NCBI RefSeq assembly: GCF_024199795.1
Contig: NZ_JANADK010000001.1
Span: 7,750,001-7,814,000, forward strand
Source: Bradyrhizobium sp. CCGB01
GTDB taxonomy: Bacteria; Pseudomonadota; Alphaproteobacteria; Rhizobiales; Xanthobacteraceae
Length of the DNA: 64,000 nt
Direction of reading: 5' to 3'
Below the pieces are notes generated by a model. The model did no database searches. It saw nothing but the letters and a program-made list of their open reading frames with translations, and had not been told where the DNA came from. Position 1 is the stretch's first letter; every line of letters starts with the position of its first letter. The position numbers and the translations under genes were made by a program. Below are positions 16,419 through 24,688 of this stretch, one piece after another.

Positions 16419-17621
16419 ATGGGACCGCTCGCCGGCTTCACCATTCTCGACCTGACCTCGGTGCTGATGGGGCCCTACGGCACCCAGGTGCTGGCGGACA
16501 TGGGCGCGGATGTCATTAAGGTCGAAAGCCCCGAGGGTGACATCGTTCGCCAGATCGGTCCCGGCCGCACGCCCGGCATGGGCGGGATGTTCCACAACGC
16601 CAATCGCGGCAAACGCAGCATCGTCCTCGACCTCAAGAAGAAAGAAGGCCGCGACGCCTTGCTGCGGCTCGCCAAGCGCGCCAACGCGCTCGTCTATAAC
16701 GTGCGACCGCAGGCGATGGCGCGGCTCGGCCTCGACTACGAAACGCTTGCCGCGGTCAATCCCGCCCTCGTCTATGTCGGCGCGTTCGGCTACGGCCAGT
16801 CCGGCCCCTATGCCGCAAAGCCCGCTTACGACGATTTGATCCAGGGCGCGGCCACCATTCCGACGCTGCTTGCTGCCGCCGGTGACGGCACGCCGCGCTA
16901 CGTTCCCGTCACCATCGCCGACCGCATCGTCGGCCTGATGATGGTCAATGCGCTTCTAGGCGGACTGATGCACCAGCAGCGTACCGGCGTCGGTCAGCGC
17001 ATCGACGTGCCGATGTTCGAATCGATGGCGGAGTTCGTGCTGGTCGACCATCTCGGCGGCCTCACCTACGATCCGCCGCTCGACCATGGCGGCTATGCGC
17101 GACTGCTCTCGCGCTATCGCAAGCCTTACAGGACCAGCGATGGCCATCTCTGCGTCCTGATCTACAACGACAAGCACTGGCGCAGCTTTTTTGAGGCGAT
17201 CGGACAGACTGAGTTCTTGCAGCAGCCCCGCTTCGCCAACCATGCCTCGCGCACGAAGCACATCGACGAGATCTATGAGGAGATCGGCCACATCTTCCTC
17301 ACGCGCACGACGGCGGAATGGCGCGAACTGCTGGAACGCGCCGACATTCCGGTGATGCCGATGCACACGCTGGAGACGATTCTGGACGATCCGCATCTCA
17401 ACGCGGTCGACTTCTTCAAAACCGTCGATCACCCCGTGGAAGGCCGCATCCGCCAGATGCGCGTGCCCTCGACCTGGAGCGTGACCCAGCCGGAAGCCGC
17501 CGGTCCCGCGCCGACGCTGGGCCAGCACGGCCGCGACATTTTGCGCGAGGCCGGCTTCTCGACGGACGAGATCGATCGGCTCGCAGAGCAAAAGGCAATT
17601 CACCTGGCCGCGCCGCCCTAA
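16419..17621 (+). CDS. Family III (CaiB/BaiF) CoA-transferase
   Basis: 400 aa. It transfers CoA to a carboxylic acid, usually from succinyl-CoA. Seen: GFTILDLTSVLMGPYGTQVL at the N-terminus, DMGADVIKVESPEGD, NRGKRSIVLDLKKKEGRDAL, NPALVYVGAFGYGQSGPYA, and the catalytic-Asp region in KPAYDDLIQGAATIPTL (about 140-156). GTGVGQRIDVPMFESM-like sequence follows. It starts at ATG 16419 with a weak GAGG and leads a plus operon with a MaoC hydratase, a CitE lyase and an IclR regulator. The Pseudomonas itaconate CoA-transferase belongs to this family, so that role is the leading hypothesis; mesaconate or citramalate are alternatives. Confidence 0.9.
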   Translation: MGPLAGFTILDLTSVLMGPYGTQVLADMGADVIKVESPEGDIVRQIGPGRTPGMGGMFHNANRGKRSIVLDLKKKEGRDALLRLAKRANALVYNVRPQAMARLGLDYETLAAVNPALVYVGAFGYGQSGPYAAKPAYDDLIQGAATIPTLLAAAGDGTPRYVPVTIADRIVGLMMVNALLGGLMHQQRTGVGQRIDVPMFESMAEFVLVDHLGGLTYDPPLDHGGYARLLSRYRKPYRTSDGHLCVLIYNDKHWRSFFEAIGQTEFLQQPRFANHASRTKHIDEIYEEIGHIFLTRTTAEWRELLERADIPVMPMHTLETILDDPHLNAVDFFKTVDHPVEGRIRQMRVPSTWSVTQPEAAGPAPTLGQHGRDILREAGFSTDEIDRLAEQKAIHLAAPP

Positions 17622-17665
17622 AGCCAGCGCGGGCCAAATCGCAACGACACAGGGAGGAAACCGCG

Positions 17666-18118
17666 ATGGCCGGACTTTATTTCGAAGATTTTTCCGTAGG
17701 CCAGGAGTTCAGGCATCCGCTGACCCGGACGGTCACGGAGATGGACAACACCATGTTCAGCCTGCTGACGCTCAATCCGCAGCCGCTGCACATCGACGCC
17801 CATTTCTCTGAGAAGACCGAGTTCGGCCAGCGCATTTTCAACAGCCTTTACACCCTCGGCATCATGATCGGCATGACGGTCTATGATACGACCATGGGGA
17901 CCACCGTCGCCAATCTCGGCATGACCGACGTCACGTTTCCGAAACCGGTCTTCCATGGCGACACGCTGCGGGCGACGACGAGGGTGCTTTCGTTGAGGGA
18001 ATCCAAATCGCGCCCCAGGGCGGGCATCGTCGAGTTCGAGCACCACGCCTTGAACCAGAACGACGAGATCGTCGGAAAATGCCGCCGCATGGCGATGATG
18101 CACAAGAGGCCGGTCTGA
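17666..18118 (+). CDS. MaoC-family acyl-CoA hydratase
   Basis: 150 aa, hot-dog fold. ATG 17666 has AGGGAGGAAA just upstream; longer in-frame extensions overlap the previous gene. The hydratase signature is around residues 28-55: MDNTMFSLLTLNPQPLHIDA with the Asp/His-type catalytic positions, followed by FGQRIFNSLYTLGI. Members include mesaconyl-CoA and itaconyl-CoA hydratases. Its stop overlaps the start of the CitE-like gene (ATGA), which indicates coupled translation and consecutive steps: hydration then C-C cleavage. Confidence 0.88.
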   Translation: MAGLYFEDFSVGQEFRHPLTRTVTEMDNTMFSLLTLNPQPLHIDAHFSEKTEFGQRIFNSLYTLGIMIGMTVYDTTMGTTVANLGMTDVTFPKPVFHGDTLRATTRVLSLRESKSRPRAGIVEFEHHALNQNDEIVGKCRRMAMMHKRPV

Positions 18119-18969
18119 TGCGTTCGATGCTGTTCGTGCCGGGCGATTCCCCGCGCAAATTCGAGAAGGCGAGCGAAGGCCGGGCCGATGCGCTGATCAT
18201 CGATCTCGAGGATTCCGTCGTCACCGAGAAGAAGGAAGAGGCGCGCGGGCTGACGCTCGCGATGCTGAAGGGCCGTCCCGGCCCGCACCAGCTCTATGTC
18301 CGCGTCAACGCGCTCGACACCGGCATGACGCTCGCCGATCTCGCTGCGGTCATGCCCGGCCGGCCGGATGGCATCGTGCTGCCGAAATCGCAAGGCGGCG
18401 ACGACGTGCGGCAGGTTGCCACCTGGCTCGAAGCGCTGGAAGCTGCATCCGGCATCACGGTCGGCGCGACGCGCATCGTCTGCGTCGCGACGGAGACCGC
18501 GAGCTCGATCTTCGGCCTCGGCAGCTACAAGGGCTGCTCCCCCCGCCTCGCCGGCCTGATGTGGGGCGCGGAGGATCTCTCGGCCTCGCTCGGCGCCACC
18601 GAGAAGGCCTCGGGCGGCGTATTCCACAGCCCCTATCGCCTGGCGCGCGATCTCTGCCTGATGGCGGCGGCCGCGGCCGAGGTTGCGCCGATCGACACGG
18701 TCTATACCGACATCGACAACCTCGCGGGCCTCGAGCAGGAAACGCGCGCGGCGCGACGCGACGGTTTTTCGGCGAAGGCGCTGATCCATCCCAAGCACGT
18801 CGACGTCGTCAATGCGGCGTTCGAGCCGACCGAGGCCGAGCGCACCTGGGCGGAGAAGGTGATCGCGGCGTTCGCGAGCAATCCGAACTCCGGAACGCTG
18901 CGTCTCGACGGCCAGATGATCGACAAGCCGCATCTTCGCGCCGCGAAGAAGATCCTCGGCCAACCCTAG
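18118..18969 (+). CDS. CitE/HpcH-family acyl-CoA lyase (citramalyl- or malyl-CoA lyase-like)
   Basis: 283 aa, TIM-barrel, Mg2+-dependent. Seen: MRSMLFVPGDSPRKFEKA, IIDLEDSVVTEKKEEAR (about 24-40, with the metal-binding Asp/Glu), LYVRVNALDTGMTLADL, GIVLPKSQGGDDV (about 84-96), ATETASSIFG and LMWGAEDLSASLG. Family members cleave malyl-CoA, beta-methylmalyl-CoA or citramalyl-CoA. With a hydratase and a CoA-transferase directly upstream, the likely product pair is acetyl-CoA plus pyruvate from (S)-citramalyl-CoA. Substrate is inferred from context. Confidence 0.9.
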   Translation: MRSMLFVPGDSPRKFEKASEGRADALIIDLEDSVVTEKKEEARGLTLAMLKGRPGPHQLYVRVNALDTGMTLADLAAVMPGRPDGIVLPKSQGGDDVRQVATWLEALEAASGITVGATRIVCVATETASSIFGLGSYKGCSPRLAGLMWGAEDLSASLGATEKASGGVFHSPYRLARDLCLMAAAAAEVAPIDTVYTDIDNLAGLEQETRAARRDGFSAKALIHPKHVDVVNAAFEPTEAERTWAEKVIAAFASNPNSGTLRLDGQMIDKPHLRAAKKILGQP

Positions 18970-18990
18970 AGCAGGACGCAAAGCCCCGCC

Positions 18991-19731
18991 ATGATCGTTC
19001 GCCAAGCCGCAAACGTCCTGGAGATCATGGAATTCTTCGCGCAAACGAGGAAGCCGGCGACGCTTGCCGAGATCGCCGATCATTTCGGCTGGCCGCGCTC
19101 GTCGACCTTCAACCTGCTCGCGACGCTATCCGAGAAAGGCTATCTCTACGAGCCGCGGCCGCGCGCCGGCTTCTATCCGACGCCGCGGTGGCTGGCGATG
19201 GCGCGGATGATCTCCGAGGTCGAGCCGCTGCCGCCATGGACGCACACGCTGATCGCCGATCTCTCCGCCGAAACCGGAGAGACCGCGTCCATTGTCGCCC
19301 CCGCCGGCGTCATGGCGGTGTTCATCGATGTCGTCGAGTCCCAGGCCGCGATCCGCTATTTCGCGACCATCGGCCACCGCGTGCCGATCCACGCCACCGC
19401 GAGCGGCCGCGCTCTGCTGCTGCAATATTCGCAGGAGGAGCGCGACTCCGTCTATCGCAAGATCGAATTCAGGCAATACGGCCCGTCGACGCCGATCAGC
19501 ATCGAGGCCGTCGAGACCGAGCTGCGCAACTCGATCGCGCGCGGCTATTGCCAGAGTTTTGCGGATTACAGCCGCGATCTCGCCGGCGCTGCGATTCCCT
19601 TGCCGATTGGCGACCGGCGTCTCTCCGTCGTCGTCGCCGGTCCGGAGTTTCGCATCGGCCCGAAGGTGCCGGAGGTCGCCGCGCTGATCGCGCGGACCGT
19701 CGACCGGCTGCGGCCGAAGACAGCGGCGTAG
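18991..19731 (+). CDS. IclR-family transcriptional regulator
   Basis: 246 aa. The N-terminal winged helix-turn-helix is clear (LEIMEFFAQTRKPATLAEIA, WPRSSTFNLLATLSEKGYL), followed by the IclR effector domain with HATASGRALLL and AIARGYCQSFADYSRDLAG-type sequence and PLPIGDRRLSVVVAGPEF. It is the last gene of the plus operon, 21 bp after the lyase gene. It probably controls both divergent operons through the ATATATG-type sites at 16285-16402, by position; ligand unknown. Confidence 0.9.
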   Translation: MIVRQAANVLEIMEFFAQTRKPATLAEIADHFGWPRSSTFNLLATLSEKGYLYEPRPRAGFYPTPRWLAMARMISEVEPLPPWTHTLIADLSAETGETASIVAPAGVMAVFIDVVESQAAIRYFATIGHRVPIHATASGRALLLQYSQEERDSVYRKIEFRQYGPSTPISIEAVETELRNSIARGYCQSFADYSRDLAGAAIPLPIGDRRLSVVVAGPEFRIGPKVPEVAALIARTVDRLRPKTAA

Positions 19732-19738
19732 GATAGCT

Positions 19739-20155
19739 TCAGTCGAAGCCCTGAACGGGTGGCGCCGAGGTCTGCGCCGGCACCACTGGAGCAGCTTGAA
19801 CGGGCTGCACCGCAGGGGCGGCCTGAACCGGCGGAGTGCTGGCAGCTCTTATCTGGCCGTTGGCGGCCATCGCCTCGCGTGTGCGCGGCGGGGCGCCATT
19901 CGCGGCCGGGCGATACGCCTCGCGGCGCGGCGGCTGCCGATGTCTGGCCGAATGCGAATCTCTCGCGCCCCAGGACCGGGCGATTGCTGGCCCCGCGGTG
20001 TAGCCGATCACCGCGCCCGCCACGGCGCCAACCGGACCCAACACGACGGCGCCCGACACGGCTCCCACCGCTGCAGCGCCGGCGCGCTCCTGCGCGACGG
20101 CGGTTGCGGGCACCGCAGCCAGCATCAAGACGGCAGTGATCAGAGCTTTCTTCAT
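19739..20155 (-). CDS. Small exported glycine-zipper protein
   Basis: 138 aa from ATG 20155, which has GGGAGGCG upstream. It has a signal peptide (MKKALITAVLMLAAVPATAV, ending AQE), then an Ala/Gly-rich membrane-like stretch (about 28-58; GAVSGAVVLGPVGAVAGAVI) like glycine-zipper outer-membrane or periplasmic proteins, then a basic Pro/Arg/Ala-rich tail. No enzyme motif. It is 8 bp from the convergent IclR stop and 133 bp from the upstream binding-protein gene, so it is probably its own unit. Confidence 0.7.
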   Translation of the reverse strand: MKKALITAVLMLAAVPATAVAQERAGAAAVGAVSGAVVLGPVGAVAGAVIGYTAGPAIARSWGARDSHSARHRQPPRREAYRPAANGAPPRTREAMAANGQIRAASTPPVQAAPAVQPVQAAPVVPAQTSAPPVQGFD

Positions 20156-20288
20156 CGGAGCGCCTCCCATACGGGAGATCAGTCTTACTCAAATATGGCC
20201 GCACGAGGTTTGTTCATTGCCCAACACGGGGCAATCGCCGATGGAACTCCGGCAATACGAAGGCGAGTTCCCGGAGGAGACAGACCGG

Positions 20289-21080
20289 CTACGGCGCGAC
20301 CTTGTCGCCGGTGAATCCGTTGCCGTCGAGCGCGCGCCGCACCGTGCCGTCCGCCTTGGCGTCGTCGAGGAAGTGCGCGGCCCAGACCTTCGCTGCGGCC
20401 TTGCCCTTGGGCACAACCACGACGACGCCGGTCGACTGGATCACTTCGTCAAGCACTTTCGTTCCCGGCAGCTTGCGCGAGAGATCTTCCAACGCGCCCA
20501 TGCCCATCGCGAGCGCATCGAGCTCGCCCTTGCCGATCAATTCGGCTGCCTCTTCCGGCTTGACGAACTTCGTCAGCTTGGCCTGCTTGATCGACTTCTC
20601 GACCGTGCGCGATGTCGATGTCCCCTCGATGCAGCCGACGCGCGCACCGGCGCGATCGACATCCGCAACGGAATGGATGTCCGATCCGGCGCGCACGAGA
20701 TAGCCGCTCATATAAGCGACGTAAGCGGGCCCCTGGTCGACGAACTGCTCGCGTTTGACGTCCGCCGGCATGAAAGAGAGATCCCAGACGTCGTTGCTGC
20801 TGACAGCCGCGATCTCGTCGGAGCTCTGGTATTCGACGAGCTGCAGCGGCACGTGCAGCTTGTCTGCGGCAGCCCGGGCGAGCTCGACGGTGACACCGCG
20901 CGGTTTGCCAGTCGAAGGATCGCGCGTCGTCCAGAACGCCGACGCAGCGGGGCCGACGGCCACCGCCACGCGGAGCGTTCCCGTCGGCGCGATGTCGGCG
21001 GGGCCTTCGGCTTTTGCGTCGGGAATACCGATCGTCGCGACGACCAGGCTCAACGCAGTCATCAAGCTATGCCGCCGCAC
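20289..21080 (-). CDS. Periplasmic solute-binding protein, polar amino-acid type (SBP family 3)
   Basis: 263 aa from a GTG start at 21080, chosen because GGAGG lies 6 nt upstream and a signal peptide follows (MRRHSLMTALSLVVATIGIP, cut after AKA). The SBP_bac_3 fold is seen in GTLRVAVAVGPAASAFW, PRGVTVELARAAADKLHVPL, DLSFMPADVKREQFVDQGPA and GARVGCIEGTSTSRTVEKSI. There is no ABC permease or ATPase beside it, so it must share a transporter or act as a scavenger or sensor. It is the last gene of the long minus operon, 92 bp after the FAH gene with a hairpin in the gap. Confidence 0.82.
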   Translation of the reverse strand: MRRHSLMTALSLVVATIGIPDAKAEGPADIAPTGTLRVAVAVGPAASAFWTTRDPSTGKPRGVTVELARAAADKLHVPLQLVEYQSSDEIAAVSSNDVWDLSFMPADVKREQFVDQGPAYVAYMSGYLVRAGSDIHSVADVDRAGARVGCIEGTSTSRTVEKSIKQAKLTKFVKPEEAAELIGKGELDALAMGMGALEDLSRKLPGTKVLDEVIQSTGVVVVVPKGKAAAKVWAAHFLDDAKADGTVRRALDGNGFTGDKVAP

Positions 21081-21129
21081 CGTGCGCCTCCAGGGTTGAA
21101 CGAGCTCCGACCGAACGGTGGTGCGCTCC

Positions 21130-21153
21130 CTCGCCCCGTTCTTGCGGGGCGAG
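21130..21153. repeat. 9-bp perfect hairpin of the Tcgcccc-type repeat
   Basis: CTCGCCCCG (21130-21138), 6-nt loop, CGGGGCGAG (21145-21153). It lies between the FAH-family gene and the binding-protein gene. No U-tract follows on the minus strand, so I read it as an intercistronic repeat rather than a terminator. Confidence 0.45.
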
Positions 21154-21172
21154 GCAAAGAAAGCTGCCGCCG

Positions 21173-21964
21173 CTAGACGATCTTGATCGACATGTCCGGC
21201 AAGCCCTCGAGCTTGCACAGCAGCACGTCGCCCTTCACCACCGGGCCGACATTCTCCGGCGTACCCGAATAGATGATGTCGCCGGCCTTCAGCTCGAACG
21301 CTTCCGACAGTTTTGCGATCTGCTCGGCGACGCTCCAGATCATCTTGCTGAGATCCGAGTTCTGCTTCACGGTACCGTTGATCGCCAGCGAAATCGCGCC
21401 CTTCTCGAAATGGCCGGTCTTGCTGGCCGGGTGGATCGGGCCGATCACCGCGGCGTGGTCAAAGCTCTTGCCGATCTCCCAGGGCTTCTTCTCCGCGGCC
21501 ATGCCGTTCTGGAGGTCGCGCCGGGTCATGTCGAGGCCGAGCGCGTAGCCATAGACATGGTCGAGTGCCTTGTCGGCCGGAATGTTGGTGCCGCCCGATT
21601 TCAGCGCGGCGACCAGCTCGACCTCGTGATGATAGTTCTTGGTCAGCGACGGATAGGGATGATCCGCAATCTGGCCGATCGCGACGTTCTGGATCGCGTC
21701 CGTCGGCTTCTGGAAGAAGAACGGCGGCTCGCGGTTCGGATCGGAGCCGCGCTCGATCGCGTGCGCGGCGTAGTTGCGCCCGATGCAGTAGATGCGGCGG
21801 ACCTGGAACACACTCGTTTCGCCCACGATCGGGATCGTCACCATCGGCACCGGGAAGATCGGCTTCGGTCCGGCCTGCGCCGCCGCCGGCGTTGCGTCGG
21901 CGATGCCTGCTGCCGTCATCGCTGCTGCGGCCGTGAGCACGCTCCGTCGCGTGGTTTTTGTCAT
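21173..21964 (-). CDS. FAH-family hydrolase with Tat signal
   Basis: 263 aa. The first 30 residues are a twin-arginine signal (MTKTTRRSVLTAAAAMTAAG, ending AAAQA). The rest is a fumarylacetoacetate-hydrolase domain: RIYCIGRNYAAHAIE, FFFQKPTDAI, NYHHEVELVAALKSGG with the metal-binding E-x-E, GYALGLDMTRRDLQN with the third acidic ligand, and LKAGDIIYSGTPENVGPV. The family cleaves or decarboxylates beta-diketo acids and is normally cytoplasmic, so export to the periplasm is unusual. The operon also has two Tat-signal MmgE/PrpD proteins. Confidence 0.88.
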   Translation of the reverse strand: MTKTTRRSVLTAAAAMTAAGIADATPAAAQAGPKPIFPVPMVTIPIVGETSVFQVRRIYCIGRNYAAHAIERGSDPNREPPFFFQKPTDAIQNVAIGQIADHPYPSLTKNYHHEVELVAALKSGGTNIPADKALDHVYGYALGLDMTRRDLQNGMAAEKKPWEIGKSFDHAAVIGPIHPASKTGHFEKGAISLAINGTVKQNSDLSKMIWSVAEQIAKLSEAFELKAGDIIYSGTPENVGPVVKGDVLLCKLEGLPDMSIKIV

Positions 21965-22023
21965 GGCTTCACTCCCTGATTTCGCCGTTTCTTGTCGGAA
22001 CGCCAGTCATAGAACCAAACGAT

Positions 22024-22044
22024 GGGCGGGCCAACAGCCCGCCC
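22024..22044 (-). other. 8-bp intercistronic hairpin
   Basis: GGGCGGGC, loop CAACA, GCCCGCCC between the alpha/beta hydrolase and FAH genes. No U-tract. Possibly an mRNA processing or stability element. Confidence 0.4.
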
Positions 22045-22052
22045 CGTACGCC

Positions 22053-22871
22053 TTAAGTCGCGACGCGATCGAAGAACTCGCGAACTTTTCGCGCGCAGAC
22101 ATCAGGGTCCGTGGCAGCCACGTGATAGGAATCGCCGGGCAGTACTTCGAGCTTCGAGCCCGGGATCGTCTCCTGCCACGCCTTGACGGAAGCGACGTCG
22201 CCGAGCCCCGAGCCAGTCGTGGTGATGACCAGCGCCGGGCGCTTGATGGAGGGCAGCTCGCCGGTCACGTCGACGGTCGGAACCATCTGGAGGAACGCCT
22301 CCAGCGTCGAGGCCTTTGTCTTCGACATCAGCTTGATCCACCAGTCGAGCGCCGGCGGCGGCAGCGACGAGCCGAGCCGGCCGGCCGTGGTCTCGCGGAC
22401 CCAGGCCTCCACGCCCTGCTCGCGAATCTGCTTGCGCCAGGTCGGCGCGCGCTCGTTGAACGAGGTGAGCGAGGCCGGCGCGCCGACTGCGGCGACCGCG
22501 ATCACACGGTCGGGATGCTTGGCCGTCAGATGCATCGCCAGCGTGCCGCCGATCTTGCCGCCGACCAGGAAGACGCGATCGAGCTTCAGCGCGTCCAGCA
22601 TCCGGATGATGTCGTCGCCAAGGCCGGCGAAGCGATAGATGTAATCGCCCTGCATCGGCGTCGAATCGCCATAGCCGCGCAAGTCAGGGCGCACCACGAG
22701 ATGATGCGTGGCGAAATACGGCACCCAGCGCCGGAACGCCTCGCCGCTTTCGGCGAGCCCGTGCAGCATCACGACCGGCGGTTTGGTGTCCCAGGGCAGG
22801 AGATAGTCGTCGATGCGAACCGCAAGCTCGCAATCCTCGCTGACGCCGATCTTCCGCAGTTCGCTAGCCAT
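22053..22871 (-). CDS. Alpha/beta-hydrolase-fold protein without the usual nucleophile serine
   Basis: 272 aa from ATG 22871, which overlaps the SDR stop (TGATG). Fold markers: VVMLHGLAESGEAFRRWVPY (oxyanion HG), VVRPDLRGYGDSTPMQG, and the nucleophile-elbow position LVGGKIGGTLAMHL at about 102-115, where the family has G-x-S-x-G but this protein has G-G-K-I-G. The C-terminal histidine is likely in GDSYHVAA. With Lys in place of Ser it may be a non-hydrolytic member (some dioxygenases and lyases of this fold lack Ser). Substrate unknown; operon context suggests a ring or beta-keto acid pathway. Confidence 0.8.
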   Translation of the reverse strand: MASELRKIGVSEDCELAVRIDDYLLPWDTKPPVVMLHGLAESGEAFRRWVPYFATHHLVVRPDLRGYGDSTPMQGDYIYRFAGLGDDIIRMLDALKLDRVFLVGGKIGGTLAMHLTAKHPDRVIAVAAVGAPASLTSFNERAPTWRKQIREQGVEAWVRETTAGRLGSSLPPPALDWWIKLMSKTKASTLEAFLQMVPTVDVTGELPSIKRPALVITTTGSGLGDVASVKAWQETIPGSKLEVLPGDSYHVAATDPDVCARKVREFFDRVAT

Positions 22872-23659
22872 CAGATACACCTCGTTCCACCGCCATCGAC
22901 ATTGATGCAGGTACCAGTAATGAAGGACGCGCGGTCTGAACAGAGGAACGCAACGATGCCGGACACCTCGTGCGGCTGTCCGACGCGGCCGAGCGGAACC
23001 GAGGCGATGGCGGCGGCATTGGTCGCGCCTTGGTCCTGACCCGAGATCGCGGCTCCTTGCGAGATCAGGCTGTCCCAGCGATCGGTCTGCACCGGTCCGG
23101 GATTGACGCCGGTGACCAGCACGTTGTCAGGCGCGCATTCCTCGGCGAGCGCCAGCGTGAAATTCAGCAGCGCCGCGTTGACCGCGCCGCCCGCCATGTA
23201 GGCCGCGCGCGGCTGGTGCCCGCTGCGGCCGATGACGTTGATGACGCGGCCCCAGCGGCGGTCCCGCATCTCCGGCAGAACGTTGCGCGCGCAGCGCATG
23301 TAGCCGAGCAACTTCAGCTCGATCGACTTGGCCCAGGTCGCATCCGGCGTCTCGGCGATCCGTCCCATCGGCGACGCGCCAGCATTGTTGACGAGGATAT
23401 CGACGCGGCCGAAGGCCTCGCGCGCAGTGTCCATGGCGCGGACGATGTCGTCCGGCCTGGTCATGTCGCCGGCACAGGCGATCACGCGCCGGCCTGTGTC
23501 CCGCGAAATGTCCTGCGCCGAGGCCGCCAGCCGTTCGGCGTCGCGCGCGACGATGACGACATGCGCCTGCTCGCGCGCGAGCTCGGCGGCAATGGCACGG
23601 CCGATACCGATGCTGCCGCCGGTGACGACGGCAACCTTGCCACCCAGATTCAGATCCAT
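22871..23659 (-). CDS. Short-chain dehydrogenase/reductase with atypical active site
   Basis: 262 aa from ATG 23659, preceded by GAGGGTAG. NAD(P) binding: VAVVTGGSIGIGRAIAAELA (TGxxxGIG), and LVNNAGASPMGR (NNAG). Catalytic region: VINVIGRSGHQPRAAYMAGG. The Tyr is present but the Lys of YxxxK is replaced by Gly (Y-M-A-G-G). C-terminal SDR features (TGTCINVDGGGTRC) are normal. It could be a lower-activity or altered-chemistry SDR. It is coupled to the alpha/beta hydrolase. Confidence 0.85.
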   Translation of the reverse strand: MDLNLGGKVAVVTGGSIGIGRAIAAELAREQAHVVIVARDAERLAASAQDISRDTGRRVIACAGDMTRPDDIVRAMDTAREAFGRVDILVNNAGASPMGRIAETPDATWAKSIELKLLGYMRCARNVLPEMRDRRWGRVINVIGRSGHQPRAAYMAGGAVNAALLNFTLALAEECAPDNVLVTGVNPGPVQTDRWDSLISQGAAISGQDQGATNAAAIASVPLGRVGQPHEVSGIVAFLCSDRASFITGTCINVDGGGTRCI

Positions 23660-23676
23660 GACGCTACCCTCATCCG

Positions 23677-24648
23677 CTAATCGACGGTGGCGCCGGAGGC
23701 CTTGACGAGCTTGCCCCACTTGGCGGTTTCGTCGGTCATGAACTGCCCGAACGCCGGACCGAACACCGCGCCGGGCTCGGCGCCGAGCTCGGCAAGGCGC
23801 TTCTTGACGTCAGGCATCTTCAGGATGGTCTCGAGCTCGCCGCTCAGCTTGGCGAGCGCAGGCTCCGGCGTCTTGGCGGGAGCCACCAGCCCGAACCAGG
23901 ACGAGGCCTCGAAACCGGGCACGGTTTCGGCAACCGTCGGCACGTCGGGCAGCGCTTCCGCGCGCTTGGCGCCTGCGACCGCGATCGCGTTGATGGCCTT
24001 GCCCTGCACCTGCGGCAGCACCGCCGGCATGTTGTCGAACATGAAGGGAATCTGACCCGCGAGCAGATCGTTCATCGCCGGCGCTGCCCCACGATAGGGC
24101 ACGTGCACGATGTCGATACCGGCCATGCTCTTGAGCAGCTCGCCCGCGAGATGGTTGGTCGAGCCAATGCCCGACGAGCCGAAATTCAGCGAACCGGGCT
24201 TCGCCTTGGCCAGCGCGATCAGCTCACCCACGTTCTTCGCCTGCACCGAGGGATTGACGACCAGCACGATCGGCACCGAGGCAATCAGCGCCACCGGCGC
24301 AAAGGCTTTCGCCGGATCGAACGGCAGCTTCTTGTAGAGGGAGCCGTTGATCGTGAGCGGAGGCGGTGCAGTCAAAAGCAGGGTGTAGCCGTCGGGCTCG
24401 GCGCTCGCGACCGTCTCGGCGCCGATATTGCCGCCGGCGCCGCCGCGGTTCTCCACCAGGAAGGTCTGGCCGTTCCGCTCGGTCAGCTTCTGCGCAACGA
24501 TGCGGGCGATGATGTCGTTGGACCCGCCGGCCGGGAACGGCACGATGATCTTGACGGGTCGGGAGGGGTAGTCCTGCGCACCCGCAAAGCCGGAGAACAG
24601 AACGGCCGCGCAGGCGGCCAGAACGGTGCGTCGCATAACCCCGCGCAT
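23677..24648 (-). CDS. Tripartite tricarboxylate transporter binding protein (Bug/TctC family)
   Basis: 323 aa, periplasmic, from ATG 24648 with AAGGA upstream (a GTG two codons earlier is possible). Signal peptide about 1-25 (VMRRTVLAACAAVLFSGFAG, ending AQ). Bug landmarks: DYPSRPVKIIVPFPAGGSND, VENRGGAGGNIGAETVA, DGYTLLLT, LNFGSSGIGSTNHLAGEL and VPYRGAAPAMNDLLAGQI. No TctA/TctB membrane genes are nearby, which is common for Bug proteins in this lineage. Ligand probably a carboxylate. Confidence 0.92.
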   Translation of the reverse strand: MRGVMRRTVLAACAAVLFSGFAGAQDYPSRPVKIIVPFPAGGSNDIIARIVAQKLTERNGQTFLVENRGGAGGNIGAETVASAEPDGYTLLLTAPPPLTINGSLYKKLPFDPAKAFAPVALIASVPIVLVVNPSVQAKNVGELIALAKAKPGSLNFGSSGIGSTNHLAGELLKSMAGIDIVHVPYRGAAPAMNDLLAGQIPFMFDNMPAVLPQVQGKAINAIAVAGAKRAEALPDVPTVAETVPGFEASSWFGLVAPAKTPEPALAKLSGELETILKMPDVKKRLAELGAEPGAVFGPAFGQFMTDETAKWGKLVKASGATVD

Positions 24649-24688
24649 GGGCACTTCCTTGATGTTTGTCTTGTTGTTGATTGGTTCA

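Noticed and set aside
21130..21153. Rho-independent terminator after the FAH gene
   Set aside because: The stem is good but there is no U-tract, and the next gene in the same direction appears to belong to the operon; listed as a repeat instead.
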